This document shows, piece by piece, positions 39,651 through 48,876 of a stretch of DNA of 64,000 bases (the stretch's first letter is position 1; every line of letters begins with the position of its first letter). The notes beneath the pieces were generated by a model. The model was not told the origin of the DNA and did not search any database. It saw nothing but the letters and a program-made list of their open reading frames with translations. Both the position numbers and the translations under genes were made by a program. The stretch is from Aureimonas endophytica. Its GTDB lineage: Bacteria > Pseudomonadota > Alphaproteobacteria > Rhizobiales > Rhizobiaceae. The stretch covers positions 124,001 to 188,000 of the forward strand of contig NZ_BMIQ01000008.1 of the NCBI RefSeq assembly GCF_014642635.1, given 5' to 3'.

Positions 39651-41533
39651 TCCGCCGCCTTCGCCGCGTCCTCAGCGAAGCCCGGCCCGCCGGCATCGAT
39701 GAAGCCGCCGACCTGCCGGTGCCAGAGCTGCGCGTAGAGCCCGCCTCTGGCGAGCAAGGCCTCGTGCGGCCCCTCCTCCACGATCCGGCCGCGATCCATC
39801 ACGACGAGCCGGTCGAGCCGGGCGATGGTCGACAGGCGGTGGGCGATGGCGATCACCGTCTTACCCTCCATCAACTGGTAGAGATTCTCCTGGATCGCCG
39901 CTTCGACCTCGGAATCGAGCGCCGAGGTCGCCTCGTCGAGAAGGAGGATCGGCGCGTCCTTCAGGATGATGCGGGCGATGGCGATGCGCTGGCGTTGGCC
40001 GCCGGAGAGCTTCACGCCGCGCTCGCCGACCTCGGCATCGAGGCCGCTCCGCCCCTTCTGATCCACCAGCGCCTCGACGAAACCGGAGGCTTCCGCCCGC
40101 TCCACGGCGCGGCGTAGCGCCGCCTCGTCGGCGTCCGGCCGGCCATAGAGGATGTTCTCGCGGATCGTGCGATGCAGCAGCGCGGTGTCCTGCGTCACCA
40201 TGCCGATCTCAGCGCGCAGCGAGGCCTGCGTCACGCCGGCGATGTCCTGGCCGTCGATGAGGATGCGGCCGCTCTGCACGTCGTAGAAGCGCAGCAGCAG
40301 GTTGAGGAGCGTCGTCTTGCCGGCGCCGGAGCGTCCGACGAGACCGACCTTCTCGCCCGGCCGGATCGCCAGCGAGAACCCCTCTACCACCGGCCCGGCG
40401 CCGCGATGCGGCTTGGCGCCGGCATAGCCGAAGCCGATGGACTCGAAGCGCACCTCGCCCTTCGCGACGACGAGGTCCCTCGCCTCCGGCCGATCGACGA
40501 GAGCGACCGGCTGACTGAAGGTCGCGGCCCCGTCGCGGATCGTGCCGATATTCTCGAACAGCGCCGAGACCTCCCACATCACCCAATGCGACATGCCGTT
40601 GAGCCGCAGGACGAGACCGATCGCGATGGCGATAGCGCCGATCGACAGAAGCTCGTTCAGCCAGAGCGCGATGCCGAGAGCACCGACGGTGGACAGGAGG
40701 AGCGCGTTCAGCAGAGTCAGGCTGACCATGAAGCCGTTGATAAGGCGCGCCTGGCCATAGACCGGATCGAGGAAGCTGCGCATCGCCTCGCGCGAATAGG
40801 CCGCTTCGCGGCGAGTATGGGCGAAGAGCTTCACCGTGCCGATATTGGCATAGGCATCGACGATGCGGCCCGTCATCAGCGCCCGGGCATCGGCCTGCCG
40901 CTCGGCGACGCGCATCAGGCGCGGCACGAAGAAGCGCAGCAGCAGGACATAGAGGCCGAGCCAGCCGAGAAAGGGCAGCGCCATCCGCCAGTCGGCGCTG
41001 GACACCAGGACGAGGACGCCGCCGAAATAGACGGATACGTAGAGCATCACGTCGATCACCTTGGTGATTGTCTCGCGCAGCGCCAGCGCGGTCTGCATCA
41101 TCTTCGTCGCGACGCGCCCGGCGAACTCGTCTTGAAAGAAGGCCAGCGACTGGTCGAGCAGCCAGTTGTGGACGATCCAGCGGAAGCGCATCGGAAAATT
41201 GCCGAAAAGCGCCTGGAACTGGAACAGGCCGTTCAGGAAGGTGGCGCCGGGCAGGAGGAAGAGCACGATCGCCGCCATGCCGACGAGCGTCCAGCCCTGC
41301 GTTTCCAGAAAGGTCGCGCGGTCGAGGCCGTTCAGCCAGTCGACGATCTGCCCGAGAAAGCCGAAGAGCGAGACCTCGACCACGGCGATGAGGCCGGACA
41401 GGAAGCCGATCACGGCGAGGAACGGCCAGACCGGCCTCGCATAGAACCAGATGAAGGGCCAAAGCGCCGCGGGCGGGCTCTTCGGCCGCTCGTCGGGGAA
41501 CGGCTCGACGAGCCTTTCGAAAATGGCGAACAT
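39647..41533 (-). CDS. ABC exporter half-transporter (TMD-NBD), first of a pair
   Basis: 628 residues, about as long as its partner and clearly paralogous (Walker A GLVGRSGAGKTTLLNLLLRF, signature LSGGQRQRIAIARI, Walker B ILLLDEATSALDSEVE). Both partners keep the catalytic Glu, so the pair should have two active ATP sites instead of one degenerate site as in many heterodimeric exporters. The ATG chosen gives the natural MFAIFERLVEPF start. Divergent from trmL. Confidence 0.9.
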
Positions 41534-41618
41534 GAACGACCCGTCGTCCGTTGCGGAGCGGAGGCGCCGTACCGCACAACGCGGACGGGCCCCGCCCGAT
41601 ATAAGCTCCGAGCCGCAA

Positions 41619-42137
41619 ATGTCAGCCGACAATTCGTCCCTTCCGCCCGCGCCGGACCGGCCGCTGGTGGCGCTCTATCAGCCGGACATCGCCGGCAATA
41701 CGGGCACGATCCTGCGCAGCGGCGCCTGTCTCGGCTTCGCCGTCGCGGTGATCGGCCCTGCCGGCTTCGACCTTTCGGACCGGGCGCTGCGCCGCGCCGG
41801 CATGGACTATCTCGAGATCGCGACCCTCCGCCGGCACGACGGCTGGGATGCCTTCGAGGCGTGGCGCCGCGAGGCCGGGCGCCGTCTCGTGTTGCTGACG
41901 ACCCGGGCGTCAGAGCCCTATACGGCGGCCCGCTTCCGGCCGACCGACATCCTGCTCTTCGGCCGGGAAAGCGCCGGCGTGCCGGAGGCCGTGCACGACG
42001 CGGCCGATCTGCGGCTGACGATCCCGATGCGGCCCGGCGCGCGCTCCCTGAACCTCGCCGTCTCGGTCGGGATCGTGGTCAGCGAGGCGATACGGCAGCT
42101 GGGATCGATCGAGGCTCTTACATTGCCGGAATCGTGA
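41619..42137 (+). CDS. trmL: tRNA (cytidine(34)-2'-O)-methyltransferase
   Basis: 172 residues, a minimal SPOUT methyltransferase with the trefoil-knot motifs VALYQPDIAGNTGTILRSGA, DILLFGRESAGVP and IPMRPGARSLNLAVSVGIV. It methylates the wobble ribose of certain leucine tRNAs using SAM. The N-terminal dozen residues (Ser/Pro) precede the fold. Its 3' end carries one arm of the palindrome discussed for the toxin-antitoxin pair. Confidence 0.93.
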   Translation: MSADNSSLPPAPDRPLVALYQPDIAGNTGTILRSGACLGFAVAVIGPAGFDLSDRALRRAGMDYLEIATLRRHDGWDAFEAWRREAGRRLVLLTTRASEPYTAARFRPTDILLFGRESAGVPEAVHDAADLRLTIPMRPGARSLNLAVSVGIVVSEAIRQLGSIEALTLPES

Positions 42138-42147
42138 TAACAATGTA
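42119..42147. promoter_or_regulatory. Candidate operator of the toxin-antitoxin operon
   Basis: TACATTG (42119-42125) and CAATGTA (42141-42147) are perfect inverted repeats 15 bases apart, centred ~50 bases upstream of the antitoxin start. AbrB/MazE-type antitoxins bind such split palindromes to repress their own operon. The left arm lies within trmL. Confidence 0.5.
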
Positions 42148-42168
42148 CGAACTCAGCACAACAGCCTT

Positions 42169-42182
42169 GCGAGGGAACTCGC
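42169..42182 (+). promoter_or_regulatory. Hairpin enclosing the antitoxin ribosome-binding site
   Basis: GCGAG-GGAA-CTCGC: a 5-bp stem with the GAGGGA Shine-Dalgarno in its 5' arm and loop, two bases before the ATG. It could limit translation of the antitoxin; inference only. Confidence 0.35.
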
Positions 42183-42183
42183 C

Positions 42184-42435
42184 ATGATCGGCGCCGTCAA
42201 GAAGTTCGGGAATTCCGCCGGCATCCTGATCCCGAAGCCGATCCTCGCCCAGATCGGCGCGCGGGCCGGCGACAAGGTGGACATGCGGATCGAAGGCAAT
42301 CGCATCGTCATCGAGCGTGTCGTCGCAGCGCCCCGTGCCGGTTGGGCGGAGGATGCTGAGAGTCTCGCGGCGGAAGAACTCGATTCGGATTGGCTCGACC
42401 TGCCGGGCGAAGAGGACGACTCGCAGCCATGGTGA
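42184..42435 (+). CDS. mazE: AbrB/MazE-family antitoxin
   Basis: 83 residues. The N-terminal ~48 form a SpoVT/AbrB-like swapped-hairpin DNA-binding domain (VKKFGNSAGILIPKPILAQI, then GDKVDMRIEGNRIVIE). The acidic C-terminal tail (EDAESLAAEELDSDWLDLPG) is the part that wraps and blocks the toxin in this class. It overlaps the toxin gene by seven bases, the usual coupling. Confidence 0.88.
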   Translation: MIGAVKKFGNSAGILIPKPILAQIGARAGDKVDMRIEGNRIVIERVVAAPRAGWAEDAESLAAEELDSDWLDLPGEEDDSQPW

Positions 42436-42749
42436 AACGTGGCGAGGTCTGGCTCGCGACGCTCGATCCGACGGTCGGCAGCGAGATCCAGAAGACCCGT
42501 CCCTGCCTCGTGGTCTCGCCTTCGGAAATCAACGAGCATCTGCGAACGGTGATCGCCGCGCCGATGACGGCGGGCAGCCGCCCGGCCGCCTTTCGGATCG
42601 CCGTCTCCTTCGCCGGCACGGATGGGCTGATCCTGCTGGATCAATGCCGGGCGCTCGACAAGCGACGTCTCGTGAAGCGGCTCGGCACCGTCCCCGCCGA
42701 GACCTTGAGCGAGGTGCTGCGGACGCTTCGCGAATTCTACGAGGAGTGA
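42429..42749 (+). CDS. mazF: MazF/PemK-family toxin (mRNA interferase)
   Basis: 106 residues with the PemK/MazF motifs: MVKRGEVWLATLDPTVGSEI (the G-E-x-W and P-x-x-G-S-E motif), QKTRPCLVVSP with the catalytic-region arginine, VIAAPMTAG, and the C-terminal LDQCRALDKRRLVKRLGTV. Sequence-specific single-strand RNA cleavage is the family activity. Intact, no truncation. Convergent with the hypothetical gene at 42763, 13 bases away. Base composition is like the chromosome, so an old resident. Confidence 0.9.
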   Translation: MVKRGEVWLATLDPTVGSEIQKTRPCLVVSPSEINEHLRTVIAAPMTAGSRPAAFRIAVSFAGTDGLILLDQCRALDKRRLVKRLGTVPAETLSEVLRTLREFYEE

Positions 42750-42762
42750 TCGCCCGCAGCCG

Positions 42763-43140
42763 TCAATCCGCCGTCGGCAGGCGGCGCATGGTGAACTCGA
42801 CCTCGTCGCCCGGCAGGACGCGCCAGCTTTCCACCGAAGTCCAGTAGGCGGCCTTCGGATAGCGGTCGAACCATTCGCGCGCCTTCACCCGCGCGGCGTC
42901 GCGCGGCAGGACGAAGGTCTCGCGCACGAAACTGTCCGTTTCCGCCGCGAGCCGCGCGCGATTGCGGCGGAGCTGGCGGGCGAGACCGTCGAGCGGAGGA
43001 GAGACGAAAGGCTGGGCCACGGACTCGGCGACGCGATTGACTGACTCTTGGGAAGATAGCGTCGAATCTGTGGATTTGCGAATCGAATCCGTCGCTTGGC
43101 GCTCTTCCCCGCCGCCCGCCTCTTTCCGCGACTTCACCAT
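42763..43140 (-). CDS. Conserved hypothetical protein divergent from hemF
   Basis: 125 residues. The first ~50 are Ser/Gln/Glu-rich and polar; the last ~60 are compact with [20 protein letters not shown], then [12 protein letters not shown] and [12 protein letters not shown] recall similar C-terminal halves in Hyphomicrobiales next to hemF, but no domain name. A longer upstream frame exists but would run into the hemF gene, so the ATG at 43140 is preferred. Soluble, no signal peptide. Confidence 0.65.
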   Translation of the reverse strand: MVKSRKEAGGGEERQATDSIRKSTDSTLSSQESVNRVAESVAQPFVSPPLDGLARQLRRNRARLAAETDSFVRETFVLPRDAARVKAREWFDRYPKAAYWTSVESWRVLPGDEVEFTMRRLPTAD

Positions 43141-43237
43141 CCTGTTACGCGAGGAAGGGTTCTCCGCAACTCGGCGGCGCCGAGCGGCGAGACGACGCGG
43201 GCGGCCCGCCCGCCGCTGGGAAACGAGATCGCGACCG

Positions 43238-44143
43238 ATGGAACTCCCGCCCGTCCCGGAAGGCCTGCCCGCCGATATCGACGCGAAGAAGGAATCGGCC
43301 CGCCTCTGGTTCGAGGCGCTGCGCGACCAGCTTTGCCGGGCCTTCGAGGCGATCGAGGACGAGATCGAGGGAGACGACCGGCCGGCCGGCCGGTTCGAGC
43401 GCACCGAATGGGCGCGCGGCGAGGCCGGGGGCGGCGGCGTCATGTCGATGATGCATGGCCGCGTCTTCGAGAAGGTCGGCGTCCATACGTCGACGGTCTT
43501 CGGTGAGTTCTCCCAGGAATTCCGCGGCCAGATCCTCGGCGCCGAGGACGATCCGCGCTTCTGGGCCTCCGGCATCTCGCTGATCGCGCATATGCGCAAT
43601 CCGAACGTCCCGGCCGTCCACATGAACACGCGCATGGTGGTGACGAGCCGCCAATGGTTCGGCGGCGGCGCCGACCTCACGCCGGTTCTCGACCGGCGGC
43701 GCAGCCAGGAGGATCCCGACACGCTCGCCTTCCATAAGGCGCTGCGCTTCGTCTGCGACCGGCACCGCGCCGTCGCCGACTACGATCGCTTCAAGTCCTG
43801 GTGCGACGAATATTTCTTCCTGCCGCACCGCAACGAGGCGCGCGGCGTCGGCGGCATCTTCTACGACTGGCTGCATTCCTCCGAAGAAGCCGGCGGCTGG
43901 GACGCGGATTTCGCCTTCACCCGCGATGTCGGCAAGGCCTTTCTCGTCGTCTACCCGCATATCGTCCGGCACAATGCCCGCCTGCCCTATACCGAGGCCG
44001 ATCGCGACGAGCAGCTCGTCCGTCGCGGCCGCTATGTCGAATACAACCTCCTCTACGATCGCGGCACGCTGTTCGGCCTGAAGACCGGCGGCAATGTCGA
44101 TTCGATCCTGTCTTCGCTGCCGCCGCTCGTCCGCTGGCCTTGA
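43238..44143 (+). CDS. hemF: Oxygen-dependent coproporphyrinogen III oxidase
   Basis: 301 residues; converts coproporphyrinogen III to protoporphyrinogen IX with O2 during haem synthesis. Family motifs are [40 protein letters not shown] (20 residues), YCxExFF-like [19 protein letters not shown] and the terminal [19 protein letters not shown]. The bc1 cytochromes at 34.7-37.5 kb are among its eventual clients. The ATG gives the usual N-terminus; an upstream frame encodes only low-complexity arginine-rich sequence. Confidence 0.96.
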   Translation: MELPPVPEGLPADIDAKKESARLWFEALRDQLCRAFEAIEDEIEGDDRPAGRFERTEWARGEAGGGGVMSMMHGRVFEKVGVHTSTVFGEFSQEFRGQILGAEDDPRFWASGISLIAHMRNPNVPAVHMNTRMVVTSRQWFGGGADLTPVLDRRRSQEDPDTLAFHKALRFVCDRHRAVADYDRFKSWCDEYFFLPHRNEARGVGGIFYDWLHSSEEAGGWDADFAFTRDVGKAFLVVYPHIVRHNARLPYTEADRDEQLVRRGRYVEYNLLYDRGTLFGLKTGGNVDSILSSLPPLVRWP

Positions 44144-44328
44144 AGTTCCACCGCGTTCAAGAAGCGAAGCCGATCGCGATCACGGAAAATATCGCGGACT
44201 GCGCGATTTTTATCTTTCCTTAGGCGTCTCCCCACCTCTGCCGCCCGCTTTCACGAGACCTTATTCTTTCCTTGGCCCGCCGATTCTCTGGAGGTAGCGG
44301 CGGTGCCGGCAAGGAAGGGAGGAACGGG

Positions 44329-44505
44329 ATGTTCGAATTGAACTGTCACGGCGTCATTCCAGGCTGTGATCGCGTGATCCGCGCGGAAAGCCAGGCGGAA
44401 GTCTTTCGCCGGGCGGTGCAGCAGGCGCATCAGTCCGGTGTCGAGAAGCTGACGCCGAACCTGATCGACCAGCTCCGCGACAAGACCACGGAACTGCCGA
44501 ACTGA
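44329..44505 (+). CDS. DUF1059 small protein
   Basis: 58 residues. It begins MFELNCHGVIPGCDRVIRAE and carries the Cys-(x)5-Cys spacing and A-E-S-Q-A-E-V helix of DUF1059, a family of small predicted metal-binding proteins found across bacteria and archaea. A strong AGGGAGGAA ribosome site precedes the ATG and a strong terminator follows at 44579, so it is an independent, probably well expressed transcript. Function unknown. Confidence 0.82.
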   Translation: MFELNCHGVIPGCDRVIRAESQAEVFRRAVQQAHQSGVEKLTPNLIDQLRDKTTELPN

Positions 44506-44578
44506 GGTTCGAATCCTGAAGCATCGCATCGGGCAGCCACCGCCGCCGGTGTCCGGCCAAGCGATGGCGAGAACAGCG

Positions 44579-44607
44579 CGAACGGGCCTTTTCGGGCCCG
44601 TTTTTTA
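44579..44607 (+). terminator. Intrinsic terminator of the DUF1059 gene
   Basis: ACGGGCC, loop TTTTCG, GGCCCGT, then TTTTTA: a perfect GC-rich stem with a six-T tail, 74 bases after the stop. The clearest terminator of the window. Confidence 0.88.
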
Positions 44608-44731
44608 TTGCCCCTGCGACGCGATCCGGGCATGCCGTCACGAAATCGCCGGGCGACCGGCCTATCGCACCGCACAAATCCGCGCCTTCGGACGGCGCGG
44701 ATCTCGGAGAGCGGACGGCAGAGGGGACCGT

Positions 44732-47026
44732 ATGATCAGAAGCGCGTCGATCGGGGCGATCCTTGTCTGGATGGCCGTTCTCCTCGCGTCGATCCCGGGG
44801 CATGCGCAAGTGCCGGGCCTGCCCAATCTGACCGGCGGCGACGCCGGTGCCAAGACCGAGGCCGCCGCCGCGCCCGCCCCCGATCGTCAGGCCGATCTCG
44901 CGGCCGTCGACCGTATCCTGAGCCTTCTGAAGGACGACAAGCAGCGCACCGACTTCGTCCAGGCGCTGGAACAGGTGCGCACTGGCCTCGTGACGCAGGG
45001 GCCGCCGGCCCCCGCGCAGGACGCCTCCGCCCTGCCGAAGGACGGATTGATCGGGGCGCTCGCCGACAATGTGACGAAGGCGGTGGGCGAGTTTCCCGAA
45101 ACGGCGTTGGGTGATAGCCCGAGCGTCAAGCTCGAAAACGCCCAGGCCGAGATCGCCGAGCGCGTCGCGACGAATTTCGGCGGCGAGGAGACGCTCGCCT
45201 TCTTCAGCTGGGCGCTGCCGGGCGTCGCCGCCGTCGCGGCGGTGATGACCTTCCTCTTCCGCAATGCCTGGCTGCGCCGCCGCCGCCGGCTGCGCCGCCG
45301 CGCCCAGACGCGCATCCAGCTACTGCGGCGGGTGTCGATCAAGCTCCTCTTCGATCTCCTGCCCTGGTTCGGCGCGGTGCTGACCATCGCGATCTGGACG
45401 ACGATCTTCTCGCCCTCCTGGCGCGAGACGCAGCTCTTTCTCGCCCTGACGACGCCCTTCGTCGGCGCGGTCCTGGTGCGCCAGCTCAGCGCCTTCGTGC
45501 TTCTTCTTCTCGGGCGCACGCGCGGCTGGCGGCTCGTCGACTACGCCCATGCCAAGCTCCTGCCCTGGATCGTGGCGCTCACCGCCGTCGGCATCGCCGC
45601 CGGCCTGATGCGCGAATTCGCGGTGCGGCTGACGATCGGGCGCAATGTCGCCGATATCGGCGCGATGGTGCTCGATCTCGTCGTCGGCGGCCTCGCGATG
45701 CTCTTCGCCCTCCGCCATCGCCGCACCGTGCGCAGCCTCATCGTCAAGGGGCGGCGGCAGGACGGCGACCGCGCCACCGGCGTGCTGCGCACCGTGGTCG
45801 CCGCCTTCGCCAGCTATTGGCACATCTTCGCGATCCTCTTCATCGTCGCCAATCTCGGCGCCCGCCTCTTCGGCATCGGCGGCGACAATTTCTTCGAGGA
45901 TGCGCTCTTCGCCGTCGTCTACATCCTGGCCGGTCTCGCCTTCCTGGCGCTCTGCAACGAATATTTCGCCAAGTGGCGGGAGGGGCTGGGGCGCGGGCGA
46001 CAGACCGCGCAGCGGGCGCTCTGGCGGCGCTATCTCAGCGTCATCCATGTCGTCCTGCAGATCGCGACGACCGTCGTCGCCGCCATCGCCTGCATCGATC
46101 TCTGGGGCTTCGGCGTCGCCGGCTGGCTGACGACGGATGCCGGCAACCGCGTGCTTCAGCCGGTGATCTCGATTCTCGTCGTGCCGCTCGCCGTCTGGCT
46201 CATCTGGATCACGGTGGACACGCTGATCGAGAACGCGCTCGCCCCGGTCGACAATTTCGGTCGGCAGCGCCGCCAGTCGGCGCGGGTGAAGACGCTGCTG
46301 CCGCTCCTGCGCAACTTCATCTTCGCCGCCCTGACGGTGGTGACGGTGATCGCGGTGCTCGCCAATATCGGCGTCAACGTCGCGCCGCTCCTCGCCGGCG
46401 CCGGTATCATCGGTATCGCCATCTCCTTCGGCTCGCAGCAGCTGGTGCAGGACGTGATCACCGGCTTCTTCTTCCTGTTCGAGGACGCGCTGGCGATCGG
46501 CGACGTGATCTCCACCGGCGCGCAGTCCGGCGTCGTGGAGGGGATCAGCATCCGCACCGTGAAGATCCGGGCCGGCAATGGCGCGCTTTATTCAGTGCCC
46601 TTCAGCCAGATCAAGGCGTTGCAGAACGATTCGCGCGACTACGGCATCTTCCAGATCACCGTGACGATCGGCTACGGCGCCGATGCCGACCGGGCGATGG
46701 CGATCATGCACGAGGTCGGGGCGGATCTGCGCGCCGATCCGAAATACAAATACGACATGCTGATGCCGGTCGAGGTCTGGGGCGTCGACGCCTTCACGGC
46801 CGACGGCGTCGTCATCAAGGGCGCGATCCGCTGCCGGCCGCTCCAGCAATGGGGGGTCGGCCGCGAGTTCAATCGCCGCCTGAAGCAGCGCTACGACAAG
46901 GAAGGCATCGAGTTCTACCGTCCGAAGCAGGTGATCGAGATCGCCTCCGAGGCCCGGACGCTGACCTCGGACGACGGCGAGCTGCCGGTGCCGGCCGCCC
47001 GAAGGGCCGGCGCCCAGCCGGCCTGA
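44732..47026 (+). CDS. Large MscS-family mechanosensitive channel
   Basis: 764 residues. A signal-like N-terminus (AILVWMAVLLASIPGHAQ) is followed by a ~130-residue periplasmic region, then about ten membrane segments and the MscS core: pore helix VAPLLAGAGIIGIAISFGSQ, the QQLVQDVITGFFFLFEDAL stretch and the cytosolic beta domain (VVEGISIRTVKIRAGNGALY). The architecture matches the large YbiO/YnaI-like channels that release solutes on hypo-osmotic shock. GAGGGGACCG precedes the chosen ATG. Confidence 0.9.
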   Translation: MIRSASIGAILVWMAVLLASIPGHAQVPGLPNLTGGDAGAKTEAAAAPAPDRQADLAAVDRILSLLKDDKQRTDFVQALEQVRTGLVTQGPPAPAQDASALPKDGLIGALADNVTKAVGEFPETALGDSPSVKLENAQAEIAERVATNFGGEETLAFFSWALPGVAAVAAVMTFLFRNAWLRRRRRLRRRAQTRIQLLRRVSIKLLFDLLPWFGAVLTIAIWTTIFSPSWRETQLFLALTTPFVGAVLVRQLSAFVLLLLGRTRGWRLVDYAHAKLLPWIVALTAVGIAAGLMREFAVRLTIGRNVADIGAMVLDLVVGGLAMLFALRHRRTVRSLIVKGRRQDGDRATGVLRTVVAAFASYWHIFAILFIVANLGARLFGIGGDNFFEDALFAVVYILAGLAFLALCNEYFAKWREGLGRGRQTAQRALWRRYLSVIHVVLQIATTVVAAIACIDLWGFGVAGWLTTDAGNRVLQPVISILVVPLAVWLIWITVDTLIENALAPVDNFGRQRRQSARVKTLLPLLRNFIFAALTVVTVIAVLANIGVNVAPLLAGAGIIGIAISFGSQQLVQDVITGFFFLFEDALAIGDVISTGAQSGVVEGISIRTVKIRAGNGALYSVPFSQIKALQNDSRDYGIFQITVTIGYGADADRAMAIMHEVGADLRADPKYKYDMLMPVEVWGVDAFTADGVVIKGAIRCRPLQQWGVGREFNRRLKQRYDKEGIEFYRPKQVIEIASEARTLTSDDGELPVPAARRAGAQPA

Positions 47027-47029
47027 CCG

Positions 47030-48265
47030 TCAGAGCTTCGACAGGAGCACGTCGCGCGACAGGACGAAGCCGCTTTCGGCCCAGAGACGCTTGAGGCGGT
47101 CGAGCGCCGCGCCGAGAACGGGTCCGGGCTGGACGCCGACCGCCTTCAGATCCTCGCCCGATACGGGAAAGGCCGGCGGATCGAACATGTCGGCGATGCG
47201 CAATTGCTCGTTGAGGCGCGCGGTCTCGCCGATCGCGGCGGCCTCGCTGCGGCCGTGGCGCGTGGCGATCGCGAGGCGCAGGCGGTCGCGGATGCCGCCG
47301 CGATCGCCGAAATACAGGCGGGCGCGCAGGCTCTGGTCGGTTTCGCTGGGATCGGCGGGAGCCGCCAGCGCGAAGGCGAGCAGGCGGTCGCGCTCGGCAT
47401 TCGCCAGCTTCAGCCGTCGGGCGAGTTCCGCCAGCCGCTCGCCGTCCGGCGGCACGATCGCCTCGAGACGCAGGAGCGCGTCCGGCGCCCAGCCATGCAC
47501 CTGTTCGGCCCCGACGAGGCCGTGAATGGTGTCGATGCCCCAGCGTTCCGATTCCGGCAGGACCATGGAGAGGACGCCGGCCTGGCGCGCCCAGAGCAGC
47601 GCGCGGGAGGGATCGGCGGCCCCGAGCAGCTTGCGCAGTTCCGCCCAGACCCGCTCGGCGGACAGCTGCGCCAGACCGGATTTCAGCCGGGCGCAGGCGC
47701 GCAGGCCCTCCGCATCCGGCCGCCCCGCCCCGTACCAGGCGAAAAAGCGGAAGAAGCGCAGGATGCGCAGATAGTCCTCCTCGATGCGGCTCGCCGCATC
47801 GCCGATGAAGCGGAGCGTGCGCGTTTCGAGATCGGCGATCCCGCCGACGAGGTCGACCACCCTTCCGTCCGCCTCGCAATAGAGAGCGTTGATCGTGAAG
47901 TCGCGGCGCGTCGCGTCGGCCTCCCAGTCGCGGCCGAAGGCGACGCGGGCATGACGGCCGTCGGTCTCGACATCGCGGCGCAGCGTCGTCACCTCGAAGG
48001 GCCGGCCGGCCGCGACGACGGTGATCGTGCCATGCGCTAGCCCGGTCGGCACGGGTTTGAAGCCCGCCGCCTCCGCCCGCCGGGAGGTTTCCTCCGGCAG
48101 GACCGTCGTCGCGATGTCGATATCGGTGACCGGCAGCCCGAGCAGCGTGTTGCGCACCGCGCCACCGACGACGCGCGCGCCCTCCCCGCGCTCGGCCAGC
48201 GCGGCCAGCAGCCGTTGCAGCGTCTCGTCCCGCAGCCATTCGGCGTCGATGCGGGTCTCGGTCAT
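47030..48265 (-). CDS. cca: CCA tRNA nucleotidyltransferase
   Basis: 411 residues, class II nucleotidyltransferase. The head domain has ARVVGGAVRNTLLGLPVTDI with the catalytic DID of TDIDIATT, then RRDFTINALYCEADGRVVDL and the RNA-binding ERVWAELRKLL. It adds or repairs the 3' CCA of tRNA. Its ATG overlaps the stop of the upstream Nudix gene (ATGA), and that gene abuts the DUF1285 gene, so the three form an operon. Ends three bases from the convergent channel gene. Confidence 0.93.
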   Translation of the reverse strand: MTETRIDAEWLRDETLQRLLAALAERGEGARVVGGAVRNTLLGLPVTDIDIATTVLPEETSRRAEAAGFKPVPTGLAHGTITVVAAGRPFEVTTLRRDVETDGRHARVAFGRDWEADATRRDFTINALYCEADGRVVDLVGGIADLETRTLRFIGDAASRIEEDYLRILRFFRFFAWYGAGRPDAEGLRACARLKSGLAQLSAERVWAELRKLLGAADPSRALLWARQAGVLSMVLPESERWGIDTIHGLVGAEQVHGWAPDALLRLEAIVPPDGERLAELARRLKLANAERDRLLAFALAAPADPSETDQSLRARLYFGDRGGIRDRLRLAIATRHGRSEAAAIGETARLNEQLRIADMFDPPAFPVSGEDLKAVGVQPGPVLGAALDRLKRLWAESGFVLSRDVLLSKL

Positions 48266-48876
48266 GCGTAGAACCTCTCGTAGAGCGCGCGGATGATCCC
48301 GGCCGTCACGCCCCAGATATAGCGTTCGCCGAAGGGCATCACGTAGAAGAAGCGCTCGCTGCCCAGCCAGACACGGCTTTCCTTCTGGTGATTGGCGCCG
48401 TTCATCAGAAAGGACAAGGGCACCTCGAAGACATCGGCGACCTCGCCCGGATTGGGCTTGAGCGTGAAGCCCGGCCGCACGATCGCGACGACGGGCGTGA
48501 TGCGAAAACCGGTGCGCGTCGAGTAGCGCGGCAGGCGGCCGACCGTCTCGATGAAATCGGGCGAGAGGCCGATCTCCTCGAAGCTCTCGCGGATCGCCGC
48601 CGCCTCCGGCGAGGCATCCTCGGGATCGACCGAACCGCCGGGAAAGGCGATCTGGCCGGAATGCTTGCGCAGGCCCGCCGCGCGGGTGGTGAGGATGACG
48701 CTCGCCTCCTCCGCGTGATCGACGACGGGCACCAGCACGGCGGCCTCGCGCACGTCCGGCCGGTCGAGGAGCTGGCCGAGCTCGGGATTGAGGACGTGGT
48801 CGCCGAGTTCCGGCAGCGGCAGATGCGGATCGGCCTCCGCCAGCCGCCGGCGCAGGTCGCGGGCGGTGAACCCCAT
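48262..48876 (-). CDS. Nudix hydrolase, NudL-type CoA pyrophosphatase
   Basis: 204 residues. The Nudix box lies in FPGGSVDPEDASPEAAAI followed by RESFEEIGL, and the NudL-type extension LRKHSGQIAFPGGSVDPED precedes it; RLPRYSTRTGFRITPVVAIV is also typical of CoA pyrophosphatases, which split CoA into 3',5'-ADP and phosphopantetheine. Its start directly abuts the DUF1285 stop and its stop overlaps cca. Confidence 0.88.
   Translation of the reverse strand: MGFTARDLRRRLAEADPHLPLPELGDHVLNPELGQLLDRPDVREAAVLVPVVDHAEEASVILTTRAAGLRKHSGQIAFPGGSVDPEDASPEAAAIRESFEEIGLSPDFIETVGRLPRYSTRTGFRITPVVAIVRPGFTLKPNPGEVADVFEVPLSFLMNGANHQKESRVWLGSERFFYVMPFGERYIWGVTAGIIRALYERFYA

Noticed and set aside
42962-43237. 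A 92-codon N-terminal extension of hemF
   Set aside because: It is arginine/serine-rich, not part of the HemF family, and overlaps a better gene on the opposite strand; the ATG at 43238 gives the standard protein.
44508-44518. GGTTCGAATCC, the consensus T-loop of a tRNA, just after the DUF1059 gene
   Set aside because: The flanking bases do not form a proper T-stem, and the sequence upstream is the coding end of DUF1059 with no D-arm, anticodon arm or acceptor stem.
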